A stretch of DNA of 64,000 bases from Sphingomonas sp. Y57 (GCF_001015195.1 NZ_LDES01000046.1:177532-241531); one strand, 5' to 3'; shown: positions 8,981-20,244, numbered from the stretch's first letter. Program-made: numbers and translations. Notes: a model not told the origin generated them from the sequence alone.

Positions 8981-9391
8981 TCAATCCATGTCCGCCGCGA
9001 GCGCCTGGACAAGCGATTCGCGAATCGCCTGCAACTCGGCCCGGGCCGGCGAGGGTATCGCCGACTGGCTCACCACCAGCACCGGCTGCGGCGCTATTGG
9101 CGCAGGGGTCGCCGGTTCAGCCGGCTTCTCGACGGGCGGAGCTTTCTGCGCCAGCAGCTTCTGCACGCCGCGAATCGTATAGCCCTGCTCGTTGAGCAGG
9201 CTATGGATGCGGCGCACCAGCGCCGCATCGGCGGGGCGATAATAGCGGCGGTTCCCGGCCCGCTGGAGCGGACGAAGCTGCGGAAAACGCGTTTCCCAAT
9301 AGCGCAGGATATGCTGCTGGATGCCGAGTTCGGCCGAAAGCTCCCCGATGGTACGGAATGCGTCTTCGGCCTTCTCTCCGCCAGAAGTCAT
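8981..9391 (-). CDS. MerR family transcriptional regulator (ihfA-linked)
   Basis: A 136-residue protein with an N-terminal MerR winged helix: TIGELSAELGIQQHILRYWETRFPQL at residues 14-39, then RAGNRRYYRPADAALVRRIHSLLNEQGYTIRGVQ. The C-terminal part is Pro/Ala-rich with no metal-binding cysteines, so it is not a classical metal or redox sensor. This short MerR directly after ihfA is a conserved alphaproteobacterial arrangement; its ligand and targets are unknown to me. It starts 12 bases after the ihfA stop and is the last gene of the rpmF-plsX-fabH-ihfA-merR operon. Confidence 0.9.
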   Translation of the reverse strand: MTSGGEKAEDAFRTIGELSAELGIQQHILRYWETRFPQLRPLQRAGNRRYYRPADAALVRRIHSLLNEQGYTIRGVQKLLAQKAPPVEKPAEPATPAPIAPQPVLVVSQSAIPSPARAELQAIRESLVQALAADMD

Positions 9392-9403
9392 TGAAAATAC
9401 GCC

Positions 9404-9706
9404 TTAATTACCCGAAACGATCCGATCGCGGAGCATCTGGCTGGCACGGAAGGTCAACACGCGCCGCGGCGCGATCGGCACCTCGACACCGGTCTTGGGA
9501 TTGCGGCCGACTCGCTGTCCCTTCTCCCGCAGGATGAAACTCCCGAAGCCCGATATCTTCACATTCTCGCCCCGCGCGAGCGCGAGACACATATGCTCCA
9601 GCACCTGCTCGACCACCGCCGCGGAGTCCGCACGCGACAGGCCAATCTCACGATGCACTTCCTCCGACAAATCCGCTCGCGTCAAAGTCCCCCGATCCAA
9701 CGCCAT
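9404..9706 (-). CDS. ihfA: Integration host factor subunit alpha
   Basis: A 100-residue HU/IHF-family DNA-bending protein. The start [29 protein letters not shown] and the signature [30 protein letters not shown] with the proline-containing DNA-intercalating arm are diagnostic. It forms a heterodimer with IhfB (not in the window) and bends DNA at replication, recombination and promoter sites. The ATG at 9706 is preceded by GGGGGG; an in-frame TTG at 9718 lies within that purine tract and is unlikely. The gene lies 75 bases after fabH in the same operon. Confidence 0.95.
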   Translation of the reverse strand: MALDRGTLTRADLSEEVHREIGLSRADSAAVVEQVLEHMCLALARGENVKISGFGSFILREKGQRVGRNPKTGVEVPIAPRRVLTFRASQMLRDRIVSGN

Positions 9707-9781
9707 ACAGCCCCCCAATCACATTGAGTATCGGTCACCTTACGGCGACCGGAGGGCGAATCAAAGCCGATTCCAAAGGGT

Positions 9782-10756
9782 TCAGTAGCGAATCGCCGCG
9801 GCACCCCAGGTGAAGCCGCCGCCCATCGCTTCGAGCACCAGCAGATCACCCGGTTTGATCCGGCCGTCACGCACCGCGACGTCGAGGGCCAGCGGCACCG
9901 ACGCGGCCGAAGTATTGGCGTGCTGATCGACGGTGATGATCACCCGCTCGGCAGGAAGCCCGAGCTTGCGTGCCGTAGCGTCAAGGATGCGCCGATTGGC
10001 CTGGTGCGGCACGACCCAGTCGATGTCGTCGACGGTCAGCCCTGCGTCCTGCATCACCTCGCGCAGCACCTGGGCCAGGTTGGTGACGGCGTGGCGGAAC
10101 ACCTCCTGCCCCTTCATCCGGAGCTTGCCGACGGTTTGCGTCGTCGATGGCCCACCGTCGACATAGAGGAGCTGGTTGTGGCGGCCATCTGCGTGAAGCC
10201 GGGTTGCGAGCACCCCGCGATCGCCGCCGTCCTCGGCCTTCAGCACGACCGCACCAGCCCCGTCGCCGAACAGCACGCAGGTCGTCCGGTCCTCCCAGTC
10301 GAGGATGCGGCTGAAGGTTTCCGCGCCGATCACCAGCGCGTGGCTCGCGCTGCCGCCCCGGATCATGCTGTCGGCCACCGACAGCGCATAGAGGAAGCCC
10401 GAGCATACCGCCTGCACGTCGAAGGCCACGCAATCGTCGACCCCCAGCGCGGCCTGAACGATCGTGGCCGTGGCAGGAAAGGTCTGGTCGGGCGTCGCCG
10501 TCGCCAGGATGATCAGCCCGATGTCGGACGGCGCGATCCCGGCGGCCTCGATCGCGTTGCGCGCCGCCTCGGTTGCGAGGGACGAAGTGGTCTCCCCCTC
10601 GCCGGCGACATAGCGGTTGCGGATGCCGGTTCGTTCGACGATCCACTCGTCCGAGGTGTCCACGGTCCGGGCGAGTTCGGCATTGCTTACCTGCCGGCGC
10701 GGGAGTGCCGACCCGGTGCCGATCATCACGGCACGCCGCATTGCCTGTCCGCTCAC
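9782..10756 (-). CDS. fabH: 3-oxoacyl-[acyl-carrier-protein] synthase III
   Basis: A 324-residue condensing enzyme that starts fatty-acid synthesis by joining acetyl-CoA to malonyl-ACP. The Cys-His-Asn triad is visible: the cysteine in [13 protein letters not shown] (about residue 117), the histidine in [10 protein letters not shown], and the asparagine in [12 protein letters not shown]. The family start [13 protein letters not shown] and the C-terminal [14 protein letters not shown] agree with FabH. The GTG at 10756 overlaps the plsX stop (GTGA), which supports translational coupling; an internal ATG at 10741 is the alternative. Confidence 0.95.
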   Translation of the reverse strand: MSGQAMRRAVMIGTGSALPRRQVSNAELARTVDTSDEWIVERTGIRNRYVAGEGETTSSLATEAARNAIEAAGIAPSDIGLIILATATPDQTFPATATIVQAALGVDDCVAFDVQAVCSGFLYALSVADSMIRGGSASHALVIGAETFSRILDWEDRTTCVLFGDGAGAVVLKAEDGGDRGVLATRLHADGRHNQLLYVDGGPSTTQTVGKLRMKGQEVFRHAVTNLAQVLREVMQDAGLTVDDIDWVVPHQANRRILDATARKLGLPAERVIITVDQHANTSAASVPLALDVAVRDGRIKPGDLLVLEAMGGGFTWGAAAIRY

Positions 10757-11805
10757 GCTACCCCTTCCGTCTGCACCGCATGACTGCGGAAATCCTCGAG
10801 ATCGTCGGTGATCCGACGGGTCAGATCCTCACGGGCGATCTTTGCCGCAACCGCGATGGCGTTGGCGATGCCTTTCTCGTCGGCACCGCCATGGCTCTTC
10901 ACCACCAGGCCGTTGAGGCCAAGGAAGACCGCACCATTGTGGTTGTTCGGATCCAGATGGTGGCGCAACAGCGCGAAGGCCGGGCGCGAAAGGATGAAAC
11001 CCGCCTTGGAGCGCAGCGAGCTGGAGAAGGCACGGCGCAGCAGGTCGGTGATGAAGCGCGCGGTGCCCTCGATCGACTTGAGCGCGATATTGCCGGAAAA
11101 ACCGTCGCTGACGATCACATCGGCCTCGCCGCGCCCCAGCCGGTCGGCCTCGATGAAGCCGTCGAAACGCCAGCTGGAGCCAGTCTGCTGCCGGAGCATC
11201 GCGGCCGCTTCCTTGAGCTCGCCGGTGCCCTTCAGCTCCTCGGTACCGATGTTGAGCAGGCGGACGCGTGGGGAGTCGATGCCGAGCGCGAGCCGCGAAT
11301 AGGCGGCACCCATCACCGCGAACTCGACCAGATTGCGCGCATCGCAGTCGGTGTTGGCACCCAGGTCGAGCATCACGAGGTCGTTGTCGCCGAGCGTCGG
11401 CATCAGCGCGGCCAGCGCCGGCCGGTCGATGCCGTGCATCGTCCTCAGCGACAGCTTGGCGATCGCCATCAGCGCGCCGGTATTGCCCGCGGACAGCGCC
11501 GCTGCCGCATCCCCCGCCTTTACCGCCAGGATAGCGGCGCCCATCGAGCTGCTCTTGGTGCGGCGGATCGCCTGGCTTGGCTTGTCGTCACCGGTGATCA
11601 CGTCGTCGCAATGGACGATGATCGAATCGGCAAGCTGCGGGAAACGCGCCGTCTCGGCACGAATCAGGGCCTCTTCACCGGTGAAGGTGAAGAGAAGGGA
11701 CGAATCGCGATCACGCGCCTGCGCGGCACCGGCGATCATCGTCGCCGGCCCGCCATCACCGCCCATCGCATCAATGGCGATTCGCGGTGCCTCGTCCACG
11801 CTCAT
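10753..11805 (-). CDS. plsX: Phosphate acyltransferase PlsX
   Basis: A 350-residue enzyme that converts acyl-ACP to acyl-phosphate for the PlsY/PlsC route to phosphatidic acid. The diagnostic N-terminus [19 protein letters not shown] is at residues 8-26, and the conserved [12 protein letters not shown] and [18 protein letters not shown] segments follow. Length is normal. It starts 19 bases after rpmF and overlaps fabH by four bases, the widespread rpmF-plsX-fabH order. Confidence 0.96.
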   Translation of the reverse strand: MSVDEAPRIAIDAMGGDGGPATMIAGAAQARDRDSSLLFTFTGEEALIRAETARFPQLADSIIVHCDDVITGDDKPSQAIRRTKSSSMGAAILAVKAGDAAAALSAGNTGALMAIAKLSLRTMHGIDRPALAALMPTLGDNDLVMLDLGANTDCDARNLVEFAVMGAAYSRLALGIDSPRVRLLNIGTEELKGTGELKEAAAMLRQQTGSSWRFDGFIEADRLGRGEADVIVSDGFSGNIALKSIEGTARFITDLLRRAFSSSLRSKAGFILSRPAFALLRHHLDPNNHNGAVFLGLNGLVVKSHGGADEKGIANAIAVAAKIAREDLTRRITDDLEDFRSHAVQTEGVA

Positions 11806-11824
11806 GCCCCCGTTTGGCCTTTTG

Positions 11825-12004
11825 TCAGGCCTCGACCGAGATGATTTCGCGACCGTTATAGTGGCCGCAGGCGTTGCACAGATTGTGCGGACGCTTCAGC
11901 TCGCCGCAGTTCGGGCATTCCTGGAACGCCTCTGCGGTCAGCGCGTGGTGGCTGCGACGCATGTTACGCCGCGAGGGCGAGGTTTTTCTCTTGGGGACGG
12001 CCAT
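11825..12004 (-). CDS. rpmF: 50S ribosomal protein L32
   Basis: I read a 59-residue protein from the complementary strand beginning [20 protein letters not shown] and ending with the zinc-ribbon pattern [20 protein letters not shown], two CxxC pairs. This is L32 of the large ribosomal subunit in its zinc-binding form. The gene is the first of the rpmF-plsX-fabH-ihfA-merR operon, so a promoter is expected in the 160 bases between it and the divergent MAPEG gene. Confidence 0.96.
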   Translation of the reverse strand: MAVPKRKTSPSRRNMRRSHHALTAEAFQECPNCGELKRPHNLCNACGHYNGREIISVEA

Positions 12005-12163
12005 GTCGGCACCTGTTCCTAGCTAAACAAATAAAGCGACGAACGCCCGGGTCCCCCAGGGGGGCGGGCTCGCCGCGAGCGCGCGACCTATAGCGATTTC
12101 GCTCCGCGTTGCAAGTAGCGCCGCGACCTGCCAAGCACGCAGCTCATTGTAAGGAGGGGAAAG

Positions 12164-12604
12164 ATGATCCTGCCCATCACGCTGACGATCGCAGGAGCCG
12201 CCGCGATCGTGAATATCTGGCTGGCGATCCGGATCGTCACCATCCGGGTCAAGGGCAAGGTGCTGGTCGGTGACGGTGGCAATGCGCTGCTGTCCGCGCG
12301 GATGCGCGCCCAGGCCAACTTCATCGAATATACCCCGCTGGTGCTGATCCTGATGGGACTGATCGAATTCGCGCGCGGCACCAACAACTGGCTGTGGGGC
12401 GCCGGCATCGTCTATATCATAGGTCGCGTGCTGCACCCGTTCGGGCTGGACCGGCAGACCGCCAACCCTCTCCGCGCCGTCGGCATCCTGACGACCTGGG
12501 GCGTGCTGCTGGGGCTCGCCATCTATGCGCTGACCATCCCCTACGCGACGAAGAACGGTGTCATCACGACGGTGACGAGCGACAGCCTCAGCGCGGGACA
12601 TTGA
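12164..12604 (+). CDS. MAPEG family membrane protein
   Basis: A 146-residue protein with four hydrophobic segments (about residues 1-25, 60-78, 80-95, 110-130). The sequence VGDGGNALLSARMRAQANFIEYTPLVLILMG is the MAPEG signature (membrane-associated eicosanoid and glutathione metabolism): the RAQANFIEY core contributes to the glutathione site in characterised relatives. Bacterial members are often glutathione transferase-like, but this one's substrate is unknown. A strong AAGGAGGGG precedes the ATG. It stands alone and is followed by a large hairpin shared with the convergent hydrolase gene. Confidence 0.9.
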   Translation: MILPITLTIAGAAAIVNIWLAIRIVTIRVKGKVLVGDGGNALLSARMRAQANFIEYTPLVLILMGLIEFARGTNNWLWGAGIVYIIGRVLHPFGLDRQTANPLRAVGILTTWGVLLGLAIYALTIPYATKNGVITTVTSDSLSAGH

Positions 12605-12615
12605 TCGATTAAGCC

Positions 12616-12655
12616 TCAGGCGCCGGCGTGCGTATCCGCGCACGCCGGCGCCTGA
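12616..12655. terminator. Strong hairpin between convergent genes
   Basis: Perfect 17-bp arms (12616-12632 and 12639-12655) with a 6-base loop lie between the MAPEG stop (12604) and the end of the convergent hydrolase (12689). The symmetry suits a bidirectional terminator. The flanks have no long T or A run. Confidence 0.6.
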
Positions 12656-12688
12656 GCGCTAAACAAACCCGAGGCCTGAACAGACGCC

Positions 12689-13357
12689 CTAAGCGCCCAC
12701 TACCCTATCCCCCACGAACGGGTTGGTCGCGCGTTCATGGGCGAAGGTCGACATCGGCCCATGCCCCGGCACGAAGGCGGTCTCGCCGCCCAGCGGCCAG
12801 AGCTTCTCCGTGATGGAGGCGATCAGGTCTCCATGGTTGCCGCGCGGGAAATCAGTGCGGCCGATCGATCCCTGGAACAGCACGTCGCCTACCAGCGCCA
12901 GATGGGAGGGCGCGTGGTGAAATATGACATGGCCGGGCGTGTGGCCCGGGCAGTGGATGACATCCAGCACGAGCTCGCCCACCGTCACCTGGTCGCCGTC
13001 GTCGAGCCAGCGGTCGGGCTCGAAAGGCCGCCCCTCGATTCCATAGCTGCGCCCATCGTCGCCGAGCCGCGCTATCCAGAAGCGATCGTCCGGATGCGGC
13101 CCCTCGATCGGCACGCCGAGCTGCTCGGCCAGGATGCCGGTGCCGCCGCAATGGTCGATATGGCCATGGGTGACGAGCAGCTTCTCGATCGTCACGCCAT
13201 GCTCGGCCGCAGCGGCCTTGAGCCGTTCGAGATCCCCGCCGGCGTCAACAAAGGCTCCCTTCATCGTAGCTGTGCACCAGAGCAGGGTGCAGTTCTGCTG
13301 GAAGGCCGTGACGGGGATGATCGCGGCCTTGAGCGGCGGCATGGCAGGGCTGGTCAT
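12689..13357 (-). CDS. MBL-fold metallo-hydrolase, glyoxalase II-like (YcbL type)
   Basis: A 222-residue metallo-beta-lactamase-fold enzyme. The metal motif THGHIDH is at residues 63-69, with further ligands in HCPGHTPGHVIFHH, LVGDVLFQGSIGRTDFPRG and VPGHGPMSTFAHE. This arrangement matches short glyoxalase II-like hydrolases that split S-lactoylglutathione or related thioesters and lack the C-terminal GloB domain. The ATG at 13357 starts MTSPAMPPLKAAII; the upstream open frame reads as low-complexity non-coding sequence. It is cytoplasmic and monocistronic. An exact substrate cannot be assigned. Confidence 0.88.
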   Translation of the reverse strand: MTSPAMPPLKAAIIPVTAFQQNCTLLWCTATMKGAFVDAGGDLERLKAAAAEHGVTIEKLLVTHGHIDHCGGTGILAEQLGVPIEGPHPDDRFWIARLGDDGRSYGIEGRPFEPDRWLDDGDQVTVGELVLDVIHCPGHTPGHVIFHHAPSHLALVGDVLFQGSIGRTDFPRGNHGDLIASITEKLWPLGGETAFVPGHGPMSTFAHERATNPFVGDRVVGA

Positions 13358-13554
13358 GCCGCCCGAGATGATCGCTGGCGCGCGGCATTGCAAGGCGCCG
13401 CATCGCGCTGGCGACCGTGCGATCGGCAGCTGCCGAAAATTTCCGAGGCGAATCGGTGCCTTGCCGATATGACTGACCGCTGCCGACTCGAAACCAGCGG
13501 GTGAACGGCAACGTATCTGGGGCGTGGCATGGTAAACGGGGGCGTGCGGTCGCG

Positions 13555-15505
<1,951 letters not shown>

Positions 15506-15528
15506 ACGGGCATCTGATGCCGCGGAGC

Positions 15529-15548
15529 CGGAGCCCGAAAGGGCTCCG
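15529..15548 (+). terminator. GAAA-tetraloop hairpin after aspC
   Basis: An 8-bp stem (15529-15536 with 15541-15548) closes on a GAAA tetraloop, 24 bases after the aspC stop. GNRA loops stabilise RNA hairpins. No T run follows, so the call as terminator is tentative. Confidence 0.4.
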
Positions 15549-15699
15549 CAAGCGCGAATGCGCGCCCGAGCTTATGCGAGGAAAGCCAAGCCGGGCGGAG
15601 GCCCGGCGCCCGGCGCCTGAGAGAGCAAATGTTGATAAATATTTGCCTCTCTCCATATGTGTGACATAATGGACACAGAATGGAAAAAAGGATGCCCTT

Positions 15700-16437
15700 T
15701 TGACGGACAATCCTAACCGGCCGCTGATCGCCGGGATTTCCGCTGGTGTGCTGCTGCTCGTCGCCGCCGGGACGATGGCCACCCGAAGCCCGGCCGTCGC
15801 GCCGGCCCCGCGGGTGGATCCCGGCCCGATTATCCGTGTTCCGGCACCCGCCGTCGATCCGGCGGAACAGGGCGCGACCGCGACGGCTGTGCTGGCGGGC
15901 GGCTGCTTCTGGGGCGTCCAGGGCGTGTTCCAGCATGTCGACGGCGTGACCGCGGCGGTGTCGGGCTATTCCGGCGGCGTCGCACAGACGGCCGATTATG
16001 AAACGGTCGGTACCGGCACCACCGGCCATGCCGAGGCGGTCAAGATAACCTATGATCCCCGGCGGATCAGCTACGGAACGCTGCTGCGTATCTATTTCGC
16101 GGTGGTGGCCGATCCGACCACGCTCAACCGCCAGGGCCCGGATCGCGGCACCCAATATCGCACCGCCATCTTCCCGACGACGAAGCAGCAGCAGGCGGTG
16201 GCGCAGGCCTATCTCGCCCAGCTCGGCGCGGCAAAGCTGTGGAAGGCGCCGATCGTTACGAAGGTGGAGCGGTATCGCGGCTTCTTCCCGGCCGAAAAAT
16301 ATCATCAGGATTTCCTGACGCGGAAGCCCGATTATCCCTATATCGTCTACAACGACCTGCCGAAGGTCGAGGCCCTCAAGGTCGCCTTCCCCTCCCATTT
16401 CCGCAAGCAGGCGGTGACGGTCTATCCGGTCGGCTGA
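15700..16437 (+). CDS. msrA: Peptide-methionine (S)-S-oxide reductase MsrA, membrane-anchored
   Basis: A 245-residue protein. Residues 9-27 form a single membrane-spanning segment, then a Pro/Ala-rich linker to about residue 60, then the MsrA domain with the catalytic cysteine in GGCFWGVQG (C69). YSGGVAQTADYETVGTGTTGHAEAV and the C-terminal FPAEKYHQDFL fit MsrA. It reduces methionine-S-sulfoxide in proteins; the anchor places the enzyme on the periplasmic side, unlike the usual cytoplasmic MsrA. The start is a TTG at 15700 with AAGGA seven bases upstream. It converges on the GGDEF gene with only nine bases between stops. Confidence 0.93.
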   Translation: MTDNPNRPLIAGISAGVLLLVAAGTMATRSPAVAPAPRVDPGPIIRVPAPAVDPAEQGATATAVLAGGCFWGVQGVFQHVDGVTAAVSGYSGGVAQTADYETVGTGTTGHAEAVKITYDPRRISYGTLLRIYFAVVADPTTLNRQGPDRGTQYRTAIFPTTKQQQAVAQAYLAQLGAAKLWKAPIVTKVERYRGFFPAEKYHQDFLTRKPDYPYIVYNDLPKVEALKVAFPSHFRKQAVTVYPVG

Positions 16438-16446
16438 TCGCCCGGT

Positions 16447-17631
16447 TCAGCCGCCTGCCGGAACCCTGTCCAGGACGACGTTCCGTCCGCTGCGCTTGCC
16501 CAGATAGAGCGCCGCGTCGGCGCGCTTGAGGGCGGGCGCGAGCGTGGTTTCCCGCGGGTCCACCTCAGCGAGCCCGATCGTCACCGTTACGCGCATCTCC
16601 TCCAGCGGCGCGTCGAATCGCAGGCCGGCGATGGTCTCGCGCAATCGTTCGGCGATCCGGCGGGCGTCTGCCATGTCCGCACCGGGCAGGGCCGCGACGA
16701 ATTCCTCCCCACCGAAACGGCCGACGGCATCGCTTTCCCGGAAGGTCCGCAGGCAGGCCGCGGCGACTTCGCGCAACACCCTGTCCCCGCAATCATGGCC
16801 CCAACCGTCGTTGATACCCTTGAAATTGTCGACGTCGATCATGCAGAGGCTGAACGGGAGTCCGCGGCTCCGCGCCCCGCCGAACGCCGTCCGGGCCCGC
16901 TCCAGGAAGCAACGCCGGTTGGCCAGGCCGGTCAGTTCATCGGTATCGGCCATGATCCGCAGCCGCTTCTCCAGCCCCTCCCGGCGGGCGACCTCCTCCA
17001 TCAGACGCTGCTTCGAAAGCCGCTCCTCGTTCAGCGCTTCGAACTGCTGTCGCTGCAAGCGGGCCAGCCGCCGGGCAACCACATAGCCGACGACATTCGC
17101 CATGATCAGCAGCAGGCCATAGGCACGCACCGTGGCCCAGGGCAGATCCCCCCAGTACCAGGCGCCGACGAGGAACCCGATCCCGAGATAGAGGCTTGCC
17201 CCGATCATTCCCCACAGCAGGATCGGGGAGAAAAGATAGAAGACCATGACGATCACCACCACGGCGATGAATTGCGTCGTCAGGGTGTGTGGCCGGAGCA
17301 GAATGAGGCTTAGCGAGCCGGTGGCGATCATCACCGGCGCCACGCTGAGCAGCCATGGCCGCGTCAGCAGCGCGTCCGACGAGCGCAGCACGAACGCCAG
17401 GATCAGGCAGGTCGCGATCAGCGTTCCACGAATTCCGAGCAGAACATAGAATTCCGCCGACAGCCCGAGGAAGCCGTAATCGGAGATGCTGAACATCCCC
17501 ATGCCGGCCGCCGCGACGATCAGCGTCAGCCAGCTATCCTCCTGCACCTTGGGAAGAATCGAGGCCCGGAATGCGTGTTCGGTTCCCGCATCGCGGAACG
17601 TCGCCGTCACGGGGCTGAGTTGATAACGCAT
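16447..17631 (-). CDS. Diguanylate cyclase with N-terminal membrane domain (GGDEF)
   Basis: A protein of about 394 residues. Several membrane helices (about residues 35-190) precede a coiled-coil region rich in Arg/Glu (LARLQRQQFEALNEERLSKQRL) and a GGDEF domain: DELTGLANRRCFLERAR, the active site RFGGEEF, and an I-site RESD exactly five residues before GGEEF. It should make cyclic di-GMP and be subject to product inhibition. The membrane sensor is not a recognised named domain to me. ATG at 17631 is chosen; a TTG at 17640 three codons earlier is possible. A PilZ-like protein at the far end of the window is a possible reader of the signal. Confidence 0.93.
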   Translation of the reverse strand: MRYQLSPVTATFRDAGTEHAFRASILPKVQEDSWLTLIVAAAGMGMFSISDYGFLGLSAEFYVLLGIRGTLIATCLILAFVLRSSDALLTRPWLLSVAPVMIATGSLSLILLRPHTLTTQFIAVVVIVMVFYLFSPILLWGMIGASLYLGIGFLVGAWYWGDLPWATVRAYGLLLIMANVVGYVVARRLARLQRQQFEALNEERLSKQRLMEEVARREGLEKRLRIMADTDELTGLANRRCFLERARTAFGGARSRGLPFSLCMIDVDNFKGINDGWGHDCGDRVLREVAAACLRTFRESDAVGRFGGEEFVAALPGADMADARRIAERLRETIAGLRFDAPLEEMRVTVTIGLAEVDPRETTLAPALKRADAALYLGKRSGRNVVLDRVPAGG

Positions 17632-17712
17632 GGCTGGCAAGACATCCTACGGCTTCGTCGAGGATAGGCAGCCGGGCCGGCCAGCAGCAACCTCTATGTG
17701 GCTCCGCCAGGA

Positions 17713-18375
17713 TCAGGCCGCAAGCGGGAAACCCAGCAGCTTCTCCCGTATCGCGATAAGGGCGCGGGCGTCGCGGCCGACCGCACGCAGGATAGCCGGA
17801 TCGGCAGCGTCCATCCCCCCGGTCAGCACCCCGAACGAGGGCAGGATCAGCTTGCTTCGTCCGGCGACGAAGCAGGGCCGCGACACCCGGCGCCCCCGCA
17901 GCGTGACCTTGTATTTCGGGTGATAATGGCCGGATATCTCGGGTCGCGGATCAGCCGGATCGGCCTCGTGGCGCAGCCATAGCCCGGCCAGTTCCACCTC
18001 GGCCGCGACGTGGCCGCCGAGCGGATCGTCAAAGGCGCGATCATGGTTGCCGACGATCCAGGTCCAGTGCAGCCGTTCGGCCAGCCCGGCGAGCAGCGCG
18101 CGGGCCTCCTCCGCCAGCCGGGCGATGCCCCCGCGATCATGGAAGCTGTCGCCCAGACAGTAGAGAGCCCGCGCCCCGGTCCGCTCGGCCAGTGCCGCGA
18201 CCCGGCGCAGCGTCTCGATCGAATCATAGGGCGGGAGCATCTGGCCCCGCACCGCGTAGCTGCTCGCCTTTTCGAGATGCAGGTCGGCGAGCAGCAGGCT
18301 GCCGGTGGCGGGATGAAACAGCCCGCCCTCCGGCAATGCGCACAAGTCCACGGCACAGAACGAAAAGGGAACCAT
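17713..18375 (-). CDS. pdeM: Ligase-associated DNA damage response endonuclease PdeM
   Basis: A 220-residue calcineurin-like phosphoesterase. The metal motifs appear in order: LLADLHLEKASSY (residues 28-40), CLGDSFHDRGG, IVGNHDRAFDD and ISGHYHPKY. PdeM is a nuclease/phosphoesterase usually encoded with an Lhr-type helicase and a DNA ligase for repair; neither partner is in this window. The frame extends upstream to 18489 but only the sequence from the ATG at 18375 (MVPFSFCAVDL) matches the family. It is divergent from tauE. Confidence 0.9.
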   Translation of the reverse strand: MVPFSFCAVDLCALPEGGLFHPATGSLLLADLHLEKASSYAVRGQMLPPYDSIETLRRVAALAERTGARALYCLGDSFHDRGGIARLAEEARALLAGLAERLHWTWIVGNHDRAFDDPLGGHVAAEVELAGLWLRHEADPADPRPEISGHYHPKYKVTLRGRRVSRPCFVAGRSKLILPSFGVLTGGMDAADPAILRAVGRDARALIAIREKLLGFPLAA

Positions 18376-18508
18376 ATGCCCGGATATATCGACTGAGGGG
18401 GGATGGGCAAGGATTCTCCTTCGCTCCGCCCTTCCCGGCCACACCCGAGCGGGGATATTTCGGCCTGCGCCCTTCCCCCCACACCCCAAAATGCTCTAGC
18501 CCTGCGCC

Positions 18509-19423
18509 ATGGATCTCTACCTGCCCATCGCCGGCCTTTCGGTGAACATGCTGGTGATCATCGGCCTGGGCGGGCTGGTCGGCGTGCTGTCGGGAATGTT
18601 CGGCGTCGGCGGCGGCTTCCTGACGACGCCGCTGATGATCTTCTACGGCATCCCCCCCGCGGTCGCGGTCGCCTCCTCGGCGCCGCAGATCACCGGGGCC
18701 AGCGTCTCGGGCGTGCTCGCGCACGGCAGTCGCGACGGGGTCGACTATCATATGGGTGCAGTGCTGGTCGCGGGCGGCGCGATCGGCTCGCTGGCCGGTG
18801 GCTTCCTGTTCCGCCTGCTCCAGGATGCGGGCCAGATCGATACGGTCGTGACGGTGATGTACGTCGTCATGCTCGGCGGCATCGGCGCGGTCATGGCGCG
18901 CGATGCGATCGGCTCGATCCTGGCGCAATGGCGCGGCGAGTCCCCTCCCGGCAGCGGGCGGCGGCATCATCCGCTGATCGCGATGCTGCCGTTCCGGTGG
19001 CGCTTCTACCGCTCGGGCCTCTACATTTCCCCGCTGGCGCCACTCCTGCTCGGCTTCCTGACCGGCGTGATGACGGTGCTGATGGGCGTCGGCGGCGGCT
19101 TCATCCTGGTGCCGGCGATGATCTACATCCTCGGCATGTCGGCGCGCGTCGTGGTGGGCACGTCGCTGTTCCAGATCCTGTTCGTCACCGCGGCGACAAC
19201 GATGGTCCACGCGATGACGACGCGCGCGGTCGATCTGGTGCTGACCGCGCTGCTGCTGATCGGCAGCGTCACCGGCGCCCAACTGGGCGCGCGGCTCGCG
19301 CTCAAGATGAAGCCCGAATATCTGCGGCTGGCGCTCGCCTTCATCGTGCTGGTGGTGGCGATCCGGATGCTGCTCGGCCTCACCTGGCGTCCGCCCGAAA
19401 TCTTCACGGTGCAGGTGCTATGA
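18509..19423 (+). CDS. Sulfite exporter TauE/SafE family protein
   Basis: A 304-residue inner-membrane protein with about eight hydrophobic helices arranged as two repeats. Each repeat opens with the family motif: GVLSGMFGVGGGFLTTPLM near residue 27 and GVMTVLMGVGGGFILVPAM near residue 190. TauE/SafE proteins export sulfite, sulfoacetate or other organic anions. Its stop overlaps the start of the next gene (ATGA at 19420-19423), so the two are probably translated together, a pairing common in alphaproteobacteria. Confidence 0.92.
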   Translation: MDLYLPIAGLSVNMLVIIGLGGLVGVLSGMFGVGGGFLTTPLMIFYGIPPAVAVASSAPQITGASVSGVLAHGSRDGVDYHMGAVLVAGGAIGSLAGGFLFRLLQDAGQIDTVVTVMYVVMLGGIGAVMARDAIGSILAQWRGESPPGSGRRHHPLIAMLPFRWRFYRSGLYISPLAPLLLGFLTGVMTVLMGVGGGFILVPAMIYILGMSARVVVGTSLFQILFVTAATTMVHAMTTRAVDLVLTALLLIGSVTGAQLGARLALKMKPEYLRLALAFIVLVVAIRMLLGLTWRPPEIFTVQVL

Positions 19424-20178
19424 GGAAGCTTTTCCTCCTTCTCCTCGCTCCGCTGCTGATCTCTGCGGAAAGCCCGAAGCTCGTCCCCGACGTCTCCCAG
19501 CGCAAGATCGAGATCATCTACAGCTTCACCGGCGCCGAGCTGCTGCTGTTCGGCGCGATCCTCTATCCCGGCGGCCGCGCGCCCAGCGACGACGCGCAGA
19601 TCGCCGTGGTGGTGAAGGGCCCGTCCGAACCGGTGCTCGTGCGCGAAAAGCGCAAGATCGCCGGCATGTGGATCAATGCCGACAGCGCCGATTTCAGATC
19701 GGTGCCGTCCTTCTACGCGCTCGCCTCGTCGAAGCCGATCGACAAGATCGTCGATGGTCGCACCGCGGTGATCTACGAGCTGGGGATCGACAATCTCCAG
19801 CTCTCCCCCGCAAGCGGCGGCGACCCGGCCGGCGACCGGCATTTCGAGCAGGGACTGATCGACCTCAAGCGGCGCGGCGGCTATTATTCGGAGACCGATA
19901 GCGGGGTCGAGATCAGCGAGGGGGTGCTCTATCGCGCGCGTATCGCCATCCCGGCGCGCGTACCGGTGGGGCACTACACCGCCGAGACCTTCCTGATCGA
20001 GAAGGGCCGCGTGATCGCCGCCGCCACCCGCGACATCGAAATCCACAAGTCGGGCATGGAGGCATTCGTCGCGCGCGCGGCCGATCGCCACAGCTTCGTC
20101 TACGGCCTGACCGCGGTGATGCTGTCGCTCGCGCTCGGCTGGGCGGCAAGCACCGCCTTCCGGCGGCTGAGCGACTAG
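19420..20178 (+). CDS. TIGR02186-type conserved membrane/periplasmic protein
   Basis: A 252-residue protein: signal peptide (residues 1-16), a periplasmic domain of about 200 residues (VPDVSQRKIEIIYSFTGAELLLFGAILYPGG; LVREKRKIAGMWINADSADF; FEQGLIDLKRRGGYY; RARIAIPARVPVGHYTAETFLI) and a C-terminal membrane helix (about 225-245). This matches the conserved alphaproteobacterial family TIGR02186, whose function is unknown. The fixed position behind TauE suggests an accessory role in anion export. Its ATG overlaps the tauE stop codon. Confidence 0.85.
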   Translation: MRKLFLLLLAPLLISAESPKLVPDVSQRKIEIIYSFTGAELLLFGAILYPGGRAPSDDAQIAVVVKGPSEPVLVREKRKIAGMWINADSADFRSVPSFYALASSKPIDKIVDGRTAVIYELGIDNLQLSPASGGDPAGDRHFEQGLIDLKRRGGYYSETDSGVEISEGVLYRARIAIPARVPVGHYTAETFLIEKGRVIAAATRDIEIHKSGMEAFVARAADRHSFVYGLTAVMLSLALGWAASTAFRRLSD

Positions 20179-20244
20179 TCGGATACCGGGAACCCGGCAT
20201 TAACCGCTCCCCCGCTAGACCATCGCCGACCCCAACGGAAAGTG

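Noticed and set aside
9013..9028. 16-base perfect palindrome GCGATTCGCGAATCGC
   Set aside because: Lies inside the merR coding sequence and encodes ordinary residues; no companion copies seen, so probably chance.
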